NCBI GenBank assembly: GCA_947853665.1
Contig: CANTXF010000063.1
Location: forward strand, 16,674-80,673
Source: an uncultured Deferribacterales bacterium
Lineage (GTDB): Bacteria; Chrysiogenota; Deferribacteres; Deferribacterales; Mucispirillaceae
Direction of reading: 5' to 3'
Length of the DNA stretch: 64,000 nucleotides
This document shows, piece after piece, positions 63,919-64,000 of this stretch. The notes beneath the pieces were generated by a model. It was not told the DNA's origin, searched no databases, and worked only from the letters and a program-made list of their open reading frames with translations. Within the stretch, counting starts at the first letter, position 1, and each line of letters begins with the position of its first letter. The position numbers were made by a program, and so were the translations under genes.

Positions 63919-64000
63919 AATATACCCTTACGTAGATTAATAAAGTTATGGGAAATATTTATAATACAGCGACTTGCTCTAGGGCAATGAATAATAAAAC
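63914..64000 (+). repeat. TIR-bounded intergenic repeat, copy E (forward, cut by window end)
   Basis: The first 66 bases match copy A almost exactly: TATACCCTTACG, AGATTAATAAAGTTATGGG and ATATTTATAATAC followed by CTTGCTC. The right half lies beyond the window. Confidence 0.8.

Overview
The window looks like a chromosomal segment around the replication origin of a Gram-negative, anaerobic or facultatively respiring bacterium. The envelope genes (two family-9 glycosyltransferases, lipoproteins, an outer-membrane barrel, CreD, an MltD-type transglycosylase), the Tat-exported formate dehydrogenase and the STT3-type oligosaccharyltransferase support this. The mixture of tRNA 2-selenouridine synthase, formate dehydrogenase, bactofilin and bacterial N-glycosylation fits lineages such as Deferribacterota, Chrysiogenota or deltaproteobacterial groups. 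That placement is an inference and weak. No rRNA, tRNA, CRISPR, IS element or prophage was seen.

Layout. 1-2.6 kb (minus): parA-parB-bactofilin-tpiA (tpiA cut by the edge). 3-8.9 kb (plus): pepA-stt3-mnmH in overlapping frames, then a Fic protein behind an array of TGGGTAAA half-sites. 9-13.4 kb (plus): rplU, rpmA, obg, dciA, def, a flavodoxin/ferredoxin protein and a flavin reductase. 13.4-16.5 kb (minus): metY-metX-methyltransferase. 16.7-18.6 kb (plus): creD and a small membrane protein, then fmdB. 19.3-21.4 kb: an MFS pump and a divergent MerR regulator with a textbook 19-bp-spacer promoter. 21.7-27 kb (minus): a clostripain-like lipoprotein, apbE, a small protein and hflX. 27.1-29.8 kb (plus): a pseudouridine synthase and two heptosyltransferase-like genes. 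29.9-36.4 kb (minus): a formate dehydrogenase operon (catalytic subunit, FdhE, cysteine desulfurase-like, Fe-S subunit, cytochrome b). 36.4-37.2 kb: an AT-rich gene desert.

37.2-59.9 kb (all minus) is the origin block: purC, a PEP-utiliser-like protein, an outer-membrane barrel, dnaA, dnaN, recF, gyrB, gyrA, folD, mnmE, two tandem mnmG genes, rsmG, a large lipoprotein and an MltD-like transglycosylase. A perfect 16-bp parS site lies upstream of each mnmG, about 40 kb from parAB. 60-64 kb holds an Lrp regulator, a family-2 glycosyltransferase, an MFS transporter and two small secreted proteins.

Functional links: MnmE/MnmG and MnmH all act on the wobble uridine U34 of tRNA. parABS, dnaA, dnaN, gyrase, recF and dciA form a replication and segregation neighbourhood. 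FdhE and the desulfurase probably serve formate dehydrogenase, which carries cysteine instead of selenocysteine although MnmH implies selenium metabolism.

Most unusual features: a roughly 180-230 bp intergenic repeat family with long imperfect terminal inverted repeats (five copies plus a fragment, one in the candidate oriC); tandem mnmG genes each with its own parS; two genes (hflX and a glycosyltransferase) whose conserved N-termini reach upstream of any ATG/GTG/TTG and may begin at ATA; the helically phased operator array before fic; and a PEP-utiliser-like protein without its catalytic histidine.
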